From: a virus
Reading direction: 5' to 3' (one strand)
Length of the DNA stretch: 64,000 bases
IMG/VR virus record: IMGVR_UViG_3300035670_012166
Span: 56,182-120,181 of that record
Shown here in pieces: positions 43,351 to 50,522 of the stretch. The translations under genes were made by a program, and so were the position numbers. Every line of letters begins with the position of its first letter. Positions within the stretch are counted from its first letter, which is position 1. Below the pieces are notes generated by a model. The model was not told the DNA's origin and searched no databases. It saw only the letters and a program-made list of their open reading frames with translations.

Positions 43351-46050
43351 TTACAATAATTTCACATCAGGAAAACTTGTCAATACTTCAAATCCCATAT
43401 TGTCCCAGTGTCTTTCATCAGCAAAAGGTCTAAAGTTAATCCAATATGAGTTATCTGGTTGATAAGTTTTTTGTTCAAATACTTCTAATCCAGTGTGATA
43501 AATCAAGTGAGCAAAGTTGACATTTATTTCATCAAATGGGAAATCAACAGGCAATGAAGAATCAGCAACTAAATATCCATCTTCTGTAATAACAACCCTA
43601 TTTTTAGAAACATATAAATCAAACTGTACTCTTCTATCTAATCCCTGCCAAGTTCTGTTCAAAGGATAATCTCTTCTTTCAACACTAGGTCTAAAAAATA
43701 TTTCACCTTCATATTTACCTGACACTGAATTAAATTTGGATCTGTAAATGATAGCACCTGAACGATTATCGCAATAAGCATCCATCAATTTGTTCAATGA
43801 ATCTTTTGATGATTGCTTTGTCCACCAGTTTTCAGAAGTAAAGTTAATATCATCTATAAGTTTGAATGTTTCTGGTGTCCACTCATATTCAGCAGCACCA
43901 CCAAATTCACCAAATCTAATCCAACCTGATCTTGGAGAATAACTAGATTCTAAATTGAATGCTGGAAACTTACTTCCATCAATAAATTTGGATGATAGTT
44001 TAGCGTTCAATTCACTGCCACTTTGAGTAATAGAATTAACTACAAATGTTCCAACCTTATATTCTGTCTTATAATCAACTCTTCTATAAGGTGTTGGATA
44101 GCTCCATATACTATTTCTATCAGCATACTTTACTGGAATATTGTAAGATTTTCTAGAGCCATCAGCATTGTAGCCAGTATCAACATTTAAGTTATGAGAA
44201 CCAGCACCAATTTGCCATCTGAATAATTTTCCAGATTTTGTGTTCATAGCAATTTTATCAGCTGCTTTACCTGAATAAACAGTTTCCCCAGCAGGTAATA
44301 AAAGAATATCACACCATCTTCTACTACTAAAATGGGGATCAACTTCAAATGTAAGGTGAAGAACTTTGTCTCCAGCTATATTTGCAGTAGATTTAGGACT
44401 CATTAACATTACACCATTACTAACGTGTGGTGGAGCTGATGAAAGTCCAAGTGTTCCTCCATCATAAATTGTATCCATAAAGTGAGAGCCCATTAAGAAT
44501 ACAGTAGAAGAACTAGTATCAAGGTCGTCTAAAAAGAAAGACCATTTATCATTTTCATACCATCTTAATATAATGTCACTTCTATTCCAATATTGCCAAC
44601 TAGGGCCACCAAATCTTTGAGTAACAATATCTAATTTTTGAGGCATTTGAACAATAGGCTGGAAATCTCTGAAGTTGTCAAAGAAAACTTGTTCTCCAGA
44701 TAATGTTCTTTGAATTGTATGTACTTTATATGGTGCTGACTTTGTAAGAACTATTGGATTATTGGATGGATCGCCATGGCCATTAATACCAGCATGAATT
44801 TCACCACTTGGGCCACTAGCACCAGGACCAACCATGCCATCTATTTGTTGATAAGGACCAAATTTATCTAAAGCTTCTACAATTAAGTTGTATGATTGAT
44901 TACTTACTAAACCATTCATCTCAACTATATTATAGCCAGATGAATACTTGACTGAATTAGGATTTCCTTCAACGTAAACTCTATAATCAACAGCTCCTGG
45001 TACAAGATCAAACTTCACAACAACACTGTCATCATTAGGGGTGAAACCAGTAATATTAACTGGTGTGCTAATAGATTGAGGTGGGCCAAATCTTGTTGAA
45101 ACGTCTACTGCTGGTCCGAAAGTTTCTTGCTCTTGGAATCCATTTCTATTTACAGATGCAACAACATATCTGTAAGTTTTTCCTGATAAAACATTTGTAT
45201 CAATAAAATATTGAGACCATAAGCCAGAAACAATCTTTACACCATCTCTGTAAATATTGTAGCTATTTGCAGAGCTTTGATTATATGATTGTTGGTCTTG
45301 CCATTTTATAAAGTTTCTTGGTCTGTCATTATTCCATTCAGAAACAGCAACATACTTTCCAGGAGTTGCAGGAGGATTAGTTGTCCATCCAAAGTTATAA
45401 TTAGGAGCATATTCACCTTTAGCAATAGCCAAATTAGATGGGAATGATTCTAATCCATTTTTGTCAACAGCTGAAACTGTATATGTCCATCCATCTTGAA
45501 AAATAAATTTATCAATAGTGAATGAATTGGTATTAGATGAACCTATTTTTGTGCTATATCTATAAATGTTATATGACACAGCATTTGGACTAGGATCCCA
45601 AACTAATTGATCATATGCACCATTATTCCATAAACCAAATGTTCTTAAGTTTGTAGGAGCTTCAGGATTTTTAAGAACTAATAATGGAATTATTGCAGTG
45701 GACTTATTTGAGAATTGTAAATAACCTGATGGTACAACACCGCAAACATAATAGTCCCATTTTTGCTGATACTTTACATTTCTATCGATGAAAATATTTT
45801 CATTATTTGTAAGTTTTGCATAAGGTTTATAATAATCAGGCTTTACACCTTGGCCAACCCTATAAACAAAATATCTTGTGCATTTAGGAATCAAATCCCA
45901 TCTTAATTTAACGTGATAATTAGATGGAGTACCCACGCAATAGCACAATTCTACTTGAGAAGAAAAATTTTTCACTTGCGGTGGTCTCTGAGCCAACGCA
46001 CAAGAAATAATTGTGTACAAAAACACAAATAAAACAATAGCTTTCTTCAT
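43351..46050 (-). CDS. Large exported fibronectin type III repeat protein
   Basis: An 899-residue protein with a strong GGGGAGGTG ribosome site. Residues 1-20 are a Sec signal peptide (MKKAIVLFVFLYTIISCALA); cleavage may be after ALA, or at C17 as a lipoprotein (IISC lipobox-like). Residues about 30-400 are four fibronectin type III-like domains (repeats of WDxxPxAxxYxIYR and YxYxVxAVxxxG). Residues about 420-899 are a Trp/Tyr-rich beta region with no catalytic motif I can name, possibly a carbohydrate-binding or lectin-like domain. Export is rare for phage proteins; it may act on the host surface, in superinfection exclusion or biofilm, or be captured from a host. Flanked by its own promoter region and three hairpins. 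Confidence 0.8.
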   Translation of the reverse strand: MKKAIVLFVFLYTIISCALAQRPPQVKNFSSQVELCYCVGTPSNYHVKLRWDLIPKCTRYFVYRVGQGVKPDYYKPYAKLTNNENIFIDRNVKYQQKWDYYVCGVVPSGYLQFSNKSTAIIPLLVLKNPEAPTNLRTFGLWNNGAYDQLVWDPSPNAVSYNIYRYSTKIGSSNTNSFTIDKFIFQDGWTYTVSAVDKNGLESFPSNLAIAKGEYAPNYNFGWTTNPPATPGKYVAVSEWNNDRPRNFIKWQDQQSYNQSSANSYNIYRDGVKIVSGLWSQYFIDTNVLSGKTYRYVVASVNRNGFQEQETFGPAVDVSTRFGPPQSISTPVNITGFTPNDDSVVVKFDLVPGAVDYRVYVEGNPNSVKYSSGYNIVEMNGLVSNQSYNLIVEALDKFGPYQQIDGMVGPGASGPSGEIHAGINGHGDPSNNPIVLTKSAPYKVHTIQRTLSGEQVFFDNFRDFQPIVQMPQKLDIVTQRFGGPSWQYWNRSDIILRWYENDKWSFFLDDLDTSSSTVFLMGSHFMDTIYDGGTLGLSSAPPHVSNGVMLMSPKSTANIAGDKVLHLTFEVDPHFSSRRWCDILLLPAGETVYSGKAADKIAMNTKSGKLFRWQIGAGSHNLNVDTGYNADGSRKSYNIPVKYADRNSIWSYPTPYRRVDYKTEYKVGTFVVNSITQSGSELNAKLSSKFIDGSKFPAFNLESSYSPRSGWIRFGEFGGAAEYEWTPETFKLIDDINFTSENWWTKQSSKDSLNKLMDAYCDNRSGAIIYRSKFNSVSGKYEGEIFFRPSVERRDYPLNRTWQGLDRRVQFDLYVSKNRVVITEDGYLVADSSLPVDFPFDEINVNFAHLIYHTGLEVFEQKTYQPDNSYWINFRPFADERHWDNMGFEVLTSFPDVKLL

Positions 46051-46120
46051 AACGCACCTCCCCAGGTTTATTTTTTAGTTGAGAGCTATTGTTTTATTCT
46101 TGATTTAATAGGGTGATACT

Positions 46121-46354
46121 TTATAAATTGTTGAATTCCACTTCTTCGTAAATCTCCCAAACAGGACCAGCATTATTCAAAATGTGCTGATGAAGTCTTA
46201 TGAATTCTTCCCAATTGTAATAAAATTCATTGCCCATACTATCCATCAATTTATCTTCAAGCCGATAAATATAATAATCTTCAGGCCATTTACGAGACCT
46301 GACTTTTAAGTTTAATGAAATAAGAGGACGGGTAATTTGACTAAACAGTTTCAT
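46121..46354 (-). CDS. Hypothetical small protein
   Basis: A 77-residue protein from ATG 46354 (MKLFSQITRPLISLNLKV); the longer frame reads through the upstream terminator hairpin. Rich in Trp/Tyr with an acidic end. No family recognised. Confidence 0.6.
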   Translation of the reverse strand: MKLFSQITRPLISLNLKVRSRKWPEDYYIYRLEDKLMDSMGNEFYYNWEEFIRLHQHILNNAGPVWEIYEEVEFNNL

Positions 46355-46370
46355 ATAAATTTCCAAAAAA

Positions 46371-46396
46371 ATAGAGGAGGCTCTCACCTCCTCTAT
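46371..46396 (-). terminator. Terminator after ssb
   Basis: A 10-bp stem ATAGAGGAGG / CCTCCTCTAT with a 6-nt loop and a T run on the minus strand. Confidence 0.88.
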
Positions 46397-46399
46397 CCA

Positions 46400-46789
46400 T
46401 TAGTTCATAATCCAGGATTCAAAATCACTCTCAGGCTCATCTGATGGCTTTTCAACATTTGCTTTCTTTGAAACAATTCGAGCATTGTCTGCTAAAATCT
46501 CAAATGAATTCTTGTATAGTCCTGGTTCTTTAGAAGATGGATATTCAACAATTACATCAGCACCAATTACTTCAATTTGATCGCCAGATCCAAGATTCAT
46601 ACTTTTGACAAGATCCAAATTTTTCTTGAAAAATTTGATATCAAAATAACCAGTCTTGTAATCAAAATCACCTTGGTCATTCTTGAATTGAACAGCTTTG
46701 TCAACTGCGATTCTGACAGTACAAACTGTCATCGATTTATTCCATGTTGGGGACTTTACTACATTCCCCTTCACTTGCGTTTTCTTCAT
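46400..46789 (-). CDS. ssb: Single-strand DNA-binding protein, bacterial SSB/OB type
   Basis: A 129-residue protein from ATG 46789 (AAGGA 7 nt upstream). The OB-fold strands are VKGNVVKSPTW, MTVCTVRIAVDKA, YFDIKFFKKNLDLV and GSGDQIEVIGADVIVEY, in the order of bacterial SSB. The C-terminus is acidic and ends ESDFESWIMN instead of the usual DDDIPF. The phage also has a gp32-like protein at 6888, so the two may serve different DNA or phases. It follows the exonuclease gene in one transcript. Confidence 0.75.
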   Translation of the reverse strand: MKKTQVKGNVVKSPTWNKSMTVCTVRIAVDKAVQFKNDQGDFDYKTGYFDIKFFKKNLDLVKSMNLGSGDQIEVIGADVIVEYPSSKEPGLYKNSFEILADNARIVSKKANVEKPSDEPESDFESWIMN

Positions 46790-46862
46790 TTTCGTATCCT
46801 TGTAGTGATGTATTTCAATCACATCTAAATCATACACTGATAATGCATATTTGTCAACATCT

Positions 46863-47411
46863 TTATCTAGATTTTTCAATTAAGTATTTTAAGACCAAAG
46901 CAGCATTGTAAGCATCCCAATAAGGATCATGCTTTTCTCCAACAAACTTCATTCCCAACTCAGCCAAAGAACGTTGCAAACCATTATTGTGAGGCTTATT
47001 CATAATTAAGCTATAAAGTAAAGATATGTTTAAGTATTGATTGGAAAAAGGATGCTTACAATCTTTTTGCCTACATTCTGAATACATCTTTTCGCCATCA
47101 GTTCCCCAAGCAGCGCAAGGAAGATTTTTAGAATCATACTGCTTCATAACTAATTTGCACATTTCTTCAAAATCATCACCTCTGTCAGCTTGTTCTTGGG
47201 TTATTCCAGTGATGCTAGTGCAATATTCAGATATCTCACTCTTGACAGGTTTGCAGATTTTATTAAACCTACCAGAAATTTCTAATGATTTTACATCCAA
47301 AATACAAGCACCAAGAGCAATCACCTCACGATACTTATATGCAAATTCTTTTCCTTCCCAGCAAGTAGTTTCTAAATCAAAAACGATAATCTTGTCTGCA
47401 CTAAACTTCAT
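46863..47411 (-). CDS. DEDDh 3'-5' exonuclease (DnaQ/ERI-like)
   Basis: A 182-residue exonuclease. Exo I is IIVFDLETTCW (D12, E14), followed by the EIxxxGA strand (REVIALGACI), Exo II region TSITGITQEQAD and CAAWGTDGE, and Exo III HDPYWDAYNAA with His and Asp five apart. The insert pattern is close to the ERI1/KapD group that trims RNA or DNA 3' ends. It may provide proofreading for the phage DnaE or process RNA. Confidence 0.85.
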   Translation of the reverse strand: MKFSADKIIVFDLETTCWEGKEFAYKYREVIALGACILDVKSLEISGRFNKICKPVKSEISEYCTSITGITQEQADRGDDFEEMCKLVMKQYDSKNLPCAAWGTDGEKMYSECRQKDCKHPFSNQYLNISLLYSLIMNKPHNNGLQRSLAELGMKFVGEKHDPYWDAYNAALVLKYLIEKSR

Positions 47412-47494
47412 AACTAATCTTTCTTAACAAAATCTAAAAGAAATATATCACTAGAATCAGAATAATACAATAACACATAAGGAGAATAAAAATT

Positions 47495-47686
47495 ATGTCT
47501 ATATTATCAAAGTTAATAAAGAAAGCTATTGGCGTTCCTGAAATAAACTTGAATAAACTTCCATTCACAAACAAAATTGTAAGTGATTGGGAAAAAGAAT
47601 CAATGCAAAATTTAATCAAACAATTACCAAAAGATACAATCTTAAGACTTATAGATGTTTGCAATGAAGAATTAGAAACTAGATAA
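47495..47686 (+). CDS. Hypothetical small protein
   Basis: A 63-residue helical protein with a good AAGGAG site. MSILSKLIKKAIG is basic and amphipathic; the end is acidic. It precedes the methyltransferase gene. Function unknown. Confidence 0.6.
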   Translation: MSILSKLIKKAIGVPEINLNKLPFTNKIVSDWEKESMQNLIKQLPKDTILRLIDVCNEELETR

Positions 47687-47694
47687 AACTTAAG

Positions 47695-47706
47695 TATAAG
47701 ATAAGA
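47695..47706 (+). promoter_or_regulatory. Predicted leaderless promoter of the methyltransferase gene
   Basis: TATAAG at 47695-47700 lies 6 nt before the ATG at 47707; no ribosome site. Confidence 0.35.
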
Positions 47707-48492
47707 ATGCACGAATACAAAAATTTAGACTGCCTTGAATATCTTAAAACACTCAAAGATGAATCTGTAGACCTTGTTCTCACTGACCCACCTTACTTTA
47801 TTGGATTTGATGGTGGTAAAAATTGGGATAAACAATGGAACTCAGATCAAGAATATCTAGATTGGTGCGAAAAATGGACCAAAGAATGCGCTAGAGTAAT
47901 GAAACCTAACTCTATGCTATGTGTCTTTGGAACACTTAAATATGACAATTTCTTAAGATACAAATTAGAAATATTAAACAAACTCCCCAATTTCTTCCCT
48001 CAAAATGAAATTATCTGGTCTTATAATTGGGGAGGAAGATCTAAAACAAACTTTGCTAGAAAACACGAATTTATTTGGTGCTATTCTAAAGATAAAACTT
48101 TCACTTTTAATTCAGACAACATTAGAACAGAAAGAAAACAAAAAATTAATATTCGCACAGGTAAAGAATATGAACAAGGCACCATTCCAACCTGTGTATG
48201 GGAAAAGAATAATCATACAACAAGTAAAGAATATTGTAATTGGCATCCTACACAAAAACCAATTTCAATATTAGAAAGATTCATTCTAGCTTACACAAAT
48301 CAAGGAGATACAGTACTAGATATATTTAATGGTTCTGCATCTACAATGATTGCTTGTGAAAATTTAGGAAGAAATTTTAAAGGCTGCGAAGTTGACTCTG
48401 AATACTATGATCTTTCCTTAGCTAGATTTACTCAACTCACTGGTAAAGAATTTAAACCTGTCTTAACAAAACTTCCAGGCAAGCAACACTAA
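47707..48492 (+). CDS. DNA methyltransferase, N6-adenine/N4-cytosine type
   Basis: A 261-residue enzyme with motif IV TDPPY (26-30) near the N-terminus and the AdoMet motif I VLDIFNGSAST (about 200-212) near the C-terminus, the order of beta-class amino-methyltransferases. WHPTQKP before motif I is the typical motif X. The DPPY form suits N6-adenine methylation. No partner restriction enzyme is nearby, so it is an orphan, probably protecting phage DNA from host restriction. Recognition sequence unknown. Confidence 0.9.
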   Translation: MHEYKNLDCLEYLKTLKDESVDLVLTDPPYFIGFDGGKNWDKQWNSDQEYLDWCEKWTKECARVMKPNSMLCVFGTLKYDNFLRYKLEILNKLPNFFPQNEIIWSYNWGGRSKTNFARKHEFIWCYSKDKTFTFNSDNIRTERKQKINIRTGKEYEQGTIPTCVWEKNNHTTSKEYCNWHPTQKPISILERFILAYTNQGDTVLDIFNGSASTMIACENLGRNFKGCEVDSEYYDLSLARFTQLTGKEFKPVLTKLPGKQH

Positions 48493-48520
48493 AACAAGGT
48501 ATATTATCTATAGTGCATTG

Positions 48521-48552
48521 AAGCCCTATTCTTTTTTGAATAGGGCTTTTTT
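48521..48552 (+). terminator. Terminator after methyltransferase
   Basis: An 11-bp stem AAGCCCTATTC / GAATAGGGCTT with a loop of six T and a following T run. Confidence 0.88.
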
Positions 48553-48569
48553 ATTTGAAGGAGGGTAAT

Positions 48570-48800
48570 ATGAAAACTAACATTGAAAAAATATTTTTTT
48601 ACTTTATGCTCATTGTGGTAAGTGGTAGTATCGGATATGCAATAAAACCAGAACCACAAAAAGAAAAAACTAACCCCACACAAATTAGAGAATGTGTGCA
48701 AGCTATACATATGATGCAAGATAAATCTAGCAAAAATTATTACACATCTAATGAGAAAACTAAAAAATTAGCAGCTATAGAAAGGATGATGAGAAATTGA
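48570..48800 (+). CDS. Small membrane-anchored protein
   Basis: A 76-residue protein from ATG 48570 (GGAGGG upstream). Membrane helix at about 7-25 (IFFYFMLIVVSGSIGYAI), then a basic soluble tail with one Cys. Could be a spanin- or lysis-accessory type protein; not proven. Confidence 0.6.
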   Translation: MKTNIEKIFFYFMLIVVSGSIGYAIKPEPQKEKTNPTQIRECVQAIHMMQDKSSKNYYTSNEKTKKLAAIERMMRN

Positions 48801-48830
48801 CACTCCTTGACCTACAAATAAATCTATACC

Positions 48831-48860
48831 TTGACAACCTCACAAATCCTAAGGTAAAAT
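48831..48860 (+). promoter_or_regulatory. Sigma70-like promoter, leaderless 48866 gene
   Basis: TTGACA at 48831-48836, 18-nt spacer, TAAAAT at 48855-48860, only 5 nt before the ATG at 48866. Confidence 0.55.
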
Positions 48861-48865
48861 AAATT

Positions 48866-48955
48866 ATGAAACAACAACGAAAACTAGTAGATCTAATCTT
48901 TGGACTCGTAGTAGTAATTGCAACAACGATTATTCTAAAAGTAGCTTGCGATTAG
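48866..48955 (+). CDS. Tiny membrane protein
   Basis: A 29-residue peptide, MKQQRKLVDL then IFGLVVVIATTIILKVACD, a single membrane helix with basic N-terminus. It has its own consensus promoter, which supports it as real despite its size. Function unknown. Confidence 0.45.
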   Translation: MKQQRKLVDLIFGLVVVIATTIILKVACD

Positions 48956-48973
48956 AATATTCTTTGGTATAAT
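48946..48973 (+). promoter_or_regulatory. Promoter of the tRNA-Asn gene
   Basis: TTGCGA at 48946-48951, 16-nt spacer, TGGTATAAT-type extended -10 (TATAAT 48968-48973), placing the start a few nt before the tRNA. Confidence 0.65.
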
Positions 48974-48984
48974 ATAAATGATAG

Positions 48985-49267
48985 TCCTGGGTAACTTAAT
49001 GGTAAAGTGCCAAGCTGTAGATTGATAGCAGCTTATTAAAGTAATTTAATATAGAAAATTGTCGAAATTCAGTGAAAGCTAAGTCGAAAGATATGCCAAC
49101 ACTGAGCCAAGCCTGAAAAAGGAAGGTGCAGAGACTATAATGACAACATCCTACTAGGTATTGCTAAGGATGATGGTATAGTCCAGACTACAAACAGATT
49201 TATCTGGTAGTGAAAACTATAGTAGTAAGTAACTTGGAGAGTGAAAGTTCGAGCCTTTCTCCAGGAG
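48985..49267 (+). tRNA. tRNA-Asn(GUU), interrupted by a group I intron
   Basis: 5' exon 48985-49018 and 3' exon 49230-49267. Acceptor TCCTGGG / TCCAGGA (one G-U pair), D stem ACTT/AAGT, anticodon stem CCAAG/CTTGG, T stem GAAAG/CTTTC with loop TTCGAGC, discriminator G. Joining the exons after U35 gives the loop CTGTTAA, identical to bacterial tRNA-Asn(GUU). No CCA is encoded. The intron lies between anticodon bases 35 and 36, so no functional tRNA forms without splicing. Confidence 0.85.
49019..49229 (+). ncRNA. Group I intron (IC3-like) in tRNA-Asn
   Basis: A 211-nt intron without ORF. P1 is clear: exon AGCUGU pairs with the guide GCAGCU at 49028-49033, putting the splice-site U against G. 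P2 follows at once (UAUUAAA/UUUAAUA). The core carries GAGCCAAGCC and GGAAGGTGCAGAGACTATA with the complementary TATAGTC at 49178-49184 (P7), as in the cyanobacterial tRNA-Leu intron of subgroup IC3. The intron ends in G (49229). It should self-splice using guanosine. Confidence 0.85.
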
Positions 49268-49271
49268 TCTA

Positions 49272-49299
49272 TAATCCCCATACAAAAGTATGGGGATTA
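49272..49299 (+). terminator. Terminator after tRNA-Asn
   Basis: A 12-bp stem TAATCCCCATAC / GTATGGGGATTA, loop AAAA, AT-rich tail. Confidence 0.8.
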
Positions 49300-49304
49300 A
49301 TTAT

Positions 49305-49333
49305 TTGATATATATAAATCTTGATGGTATAGT
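49305..49333 (+). promoter_or_regulatory. Promoter of tRNA-Glu
   Basis: TTGATA at 49305-49310, 17-nt spacer, TGGTATAGT (TATAGT 49328-49333), 9 nt before the tRNA. Confidence 0.6.
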
Positions 49334-49342
49334 AAAACATAT

Positions 49343-49414
49343 GGCCCGTTCGTCTAGTGGTCAGGATACGAGGTTTTCATCCTTGAGGCACGGTTTCGAC
49401 TACCGTACGGGCTA
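49343..49414 (+). tRNA. tRNA-Glu(UUC)
   Basis: Acceptor GGCCCGT / ACGGGCT, anticodon stem CGAGG/CCTTG with loop TTTTCAT (anticodon TTC), T stem ACGGT/ACCGT with loop TTCGACT, discriminator A. D arm has the tRNA-Glu-like GTCTAGTGG. No encoded CCA. Confidence 0.85.
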
Positions 49415-49417
49415 TTT

Positions 49418-49427
49418 GTGGTATAAT
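49418..49427 (+). promoter_or_regulatory. Extended -10 promoter before tRNA-Gln
   Basis: TGTGGTATAAT-type box, TATAAT at 49422-49427, 18 nt before the tRNA. No clear -35. Confidence 0.5.
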
Positions 49428-49445
49428 AAATTAGTTTGTAAATAT

Positions 49446-49516
49446 TCCCCGCTCGAATAATGGCAATTCAGCAGATTTTGGCTCTGTTTATCGAGGTTCA
49501 AATCCTTGGTGGGGAA
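49446..49516 (+). tRNA. tRNA-Gln(UUG)
   Basis: Acceptor TCCCCGC / GTGGGGA, D stem GAAT/ATTC, anticodon stem GCAGA/TCTGT with loop TTTTGGC (anticodon TTG), T stem CGAGG/CCTTG with loop TTCAAAT, discriminator A. Confidence 0.82.
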
Positions 49517-49525
49517 CATTTGTTT

Positions 49526-49591
49526 GCTCCAGTAATTCAACGATAGAATGTCTTACTTGTAATAAGATTGCTTAGGTCCCTCCTAGTGCTC
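49526..49591 (+). pseudogene. Degenerate tRNA-Thr(UGU)-like sequence
   Basis: The 5' two thirds are an intact tRNA: GCTCCAG, D stem ATTC/GAAT, anticodon stem TCTTA/TAAGA with loop CTTGTAA (anticodon TGT). The 3' part (TTAGG...CCTAG) has no 7-nt T loop and no acceptor strand that pairs with GCTCCAG. It is probably a decayed tRNA, or its 3' end has been replaced by a hairpin. Confidence 0.5.
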
Positions 49592-49609
49592 TTTCCCCTT
49601 TTTATGTGA

Positions 49610-49621
49610 TATAATAAAGTT
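49610..49621 (+). promoter_or_regulatory. Predicted leaderless promoter of the 49622 gene
   Basis: Extended -10 TGTGATATAAT (TATAAT 49610-49615) 6 nt before the ATG. Confidence 0.55.
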
Positions 49622-49777
49622 ATGAACGAAACAATCTTAATATCAATTTTATTTGCTTTAGTGGCAATAATGTTCGTCTTGATATTTATTGTAATTTTTC
49701 AGATTAAAAAAATCTTGAAGTCTTACGATAATAATTTTGAAGCTTTGAATAAAAAGACAGCGAAATTGGTGGAATAA
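49622..49777 (+). CDS. Small membrane protein (holin-like size)
   Basis: A 51-residue protein, MNETILISILFALVAIM then FVLIFIVIFQIKKILK, one long membrane helix and a charged C-terminus. It is followed without a gap by a second membrane peptide. The pair could be a small holin set, but such peptides are too simple for assignment. Confidence 0.5.
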   Translation: MNETILISILFALVAIMFVLIFIVIFQIKKILKSYDNNFEALNKKTAKLVE

Positions 49778-49915
49778 ATGAATATCACAACAGCAACTTG
49801 GATTTCTTCTGGCATTATATTTGTTGCAATTATGTCATTTTCTCTTTATTTGAATTATCGATTAGATAAGATGATAAAGATGCTTGACAGTATGATTATT
49901 GATAGACCAGAATAA
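49778..49915 (+). CDS. Small membrane protein (second of pair)
   Basis: A 45-residue protein, TWISSGIIFVAIMSFSLYL as membrane helix and a soluble tail NYRLDKMIKMLDSM. Starts at the base after the previous stop codon. Confidence 0.5.
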   Translation: MNITTATWISSGIIFVAIMSFSLYLNYRLDKMIKMLDSMIIDRPE

Positions 49916-49920
49916 TCTTT

Positions 49921-49944
49921 AAACCCATCGAATTCGATGGGTTT
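49921..49944 (+). terminator. Terminator after the membrane-peptide pair
   Basis: A 10-bp stem AAACCCATCG / CGATGGGTTT with loop AATT and a T-rich tail. Confidence 0.8.
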
Positions 49945-49956
49945 ATTATTTTAAGG

Positions 49957-49967
49957 TAAAATATTGT
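49957..49967 (+). promoter_or_regulatory. Predicted leaderless promoter of the 49968 gene
   Basis: TAAAAT at 49957-49962, 5 nt before the ATG, right after a terminator. Confidence 0.45.
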
Positions 49968-50279
49968 ATGTCTGAGAAAGAATGGATAGAAAAGATTAAG
50001 CGTGAGTGTATCTTGAATATTGGTCATTTTGACAAGAGATATGCAATACAGTTGATTGGAAGAAATGGAAGTAAGATTGGTATTGTTTCTCTCAATAAAA
50101 AATTTATGAATATAGATATTATTGATAAAGAAAAATACGAAAGATTTTATGATAAATTTTATTCTAGAAATGATAAAGATAAAAGAGAACCATTAAGGAT
50201 TGATTATCATATAGAGCATAATATTGGCAAAAATGGTTTTAATGAATTATGGAATTTTTATTATAAGAAAGTAAAGTAA
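49968..50279 (+). CDS. Hypothetical protein
   Basis: A 103-residue basic protein with strands YAIQLIGRNGSKIGIVSLN and a Lys/Arg-rich helix. No family recognised. Its stop overlaps the start of the next gene by one base. Confidence 0.6.
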   Translation: MSEKEWIEKIKRECILNIGHFDKRYAIQLIGRNGSKIGIVSLNKKFMNIDIIDKEKYERFYDKFYSRNDKDKREPLRIDYHIEHNIGKNGFNELWNFYYKKVK

Positions 50280-50494
50280 TGTTTATTTACAGTATCAAAT
50301 CAAAAAATGGCAGTGTTGGTGGATCAAATAAAAATTATGATGAAGCTATGAAAGAAGCTTTATCATTAGTGAAGATTGTTTTTCCTAAAGCTGTTTTAAG
50401 TGAGAAACTTAATGATTTGGTTGCTTCTCCTGATTATTTAGTATATGAGAATGGGGAAGATAAAATATTTTTAGAAGTTAAGGAAGAGAAATAA
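50279..50494 (+). CDS. Hypothetical small protein
   Basis: A 71-residue protein (MFIYSIKSKNGSVGGSNKNY) with a strand, a helix and two strands, ending KIFLEVKEEK. Shares a transcript with the previous gene. Function unknown. Confidence 0.6.
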   Translation: MFIYSIKSKNGSVGGSNKNYDEAMKEALSLVKIVFPKAVLSEKLNDLVASPDYLVYENGEDKIFLEVKEEK

Positions 50495-50522
50495 AAAAGG
50501 GGAGAATTTTCTCCCCTTTTTT
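50493..50522. terminator. Bidirectional terminator
   Basis: GGGGAGAA / TTCTCCCC flanked by A and T runs between convergent genes. Confidence 0.85.

Noticed and set aside
46355-46387. Longer N-terminus of the 46354 gene
   Set aside because: These codons include the terminator of ssb; the internal ATG is the plausible start.
48504-48719. Minus-strand open frame opposite the 48570 gene
   Set aside because: It runs through the methyltransferase terminator and lies opposite a gene with a strong GGAGGG site.
48985-49020. Reading the first interrupted tRNA as tRNA-Tyr (GTA)
   Set aside because: It would use intron base A49019 in the anticodon and leave the 3' splice site without a terminal G. Splicing after U49018 gives a perfect tRNA-Asn loop with a clean P1.
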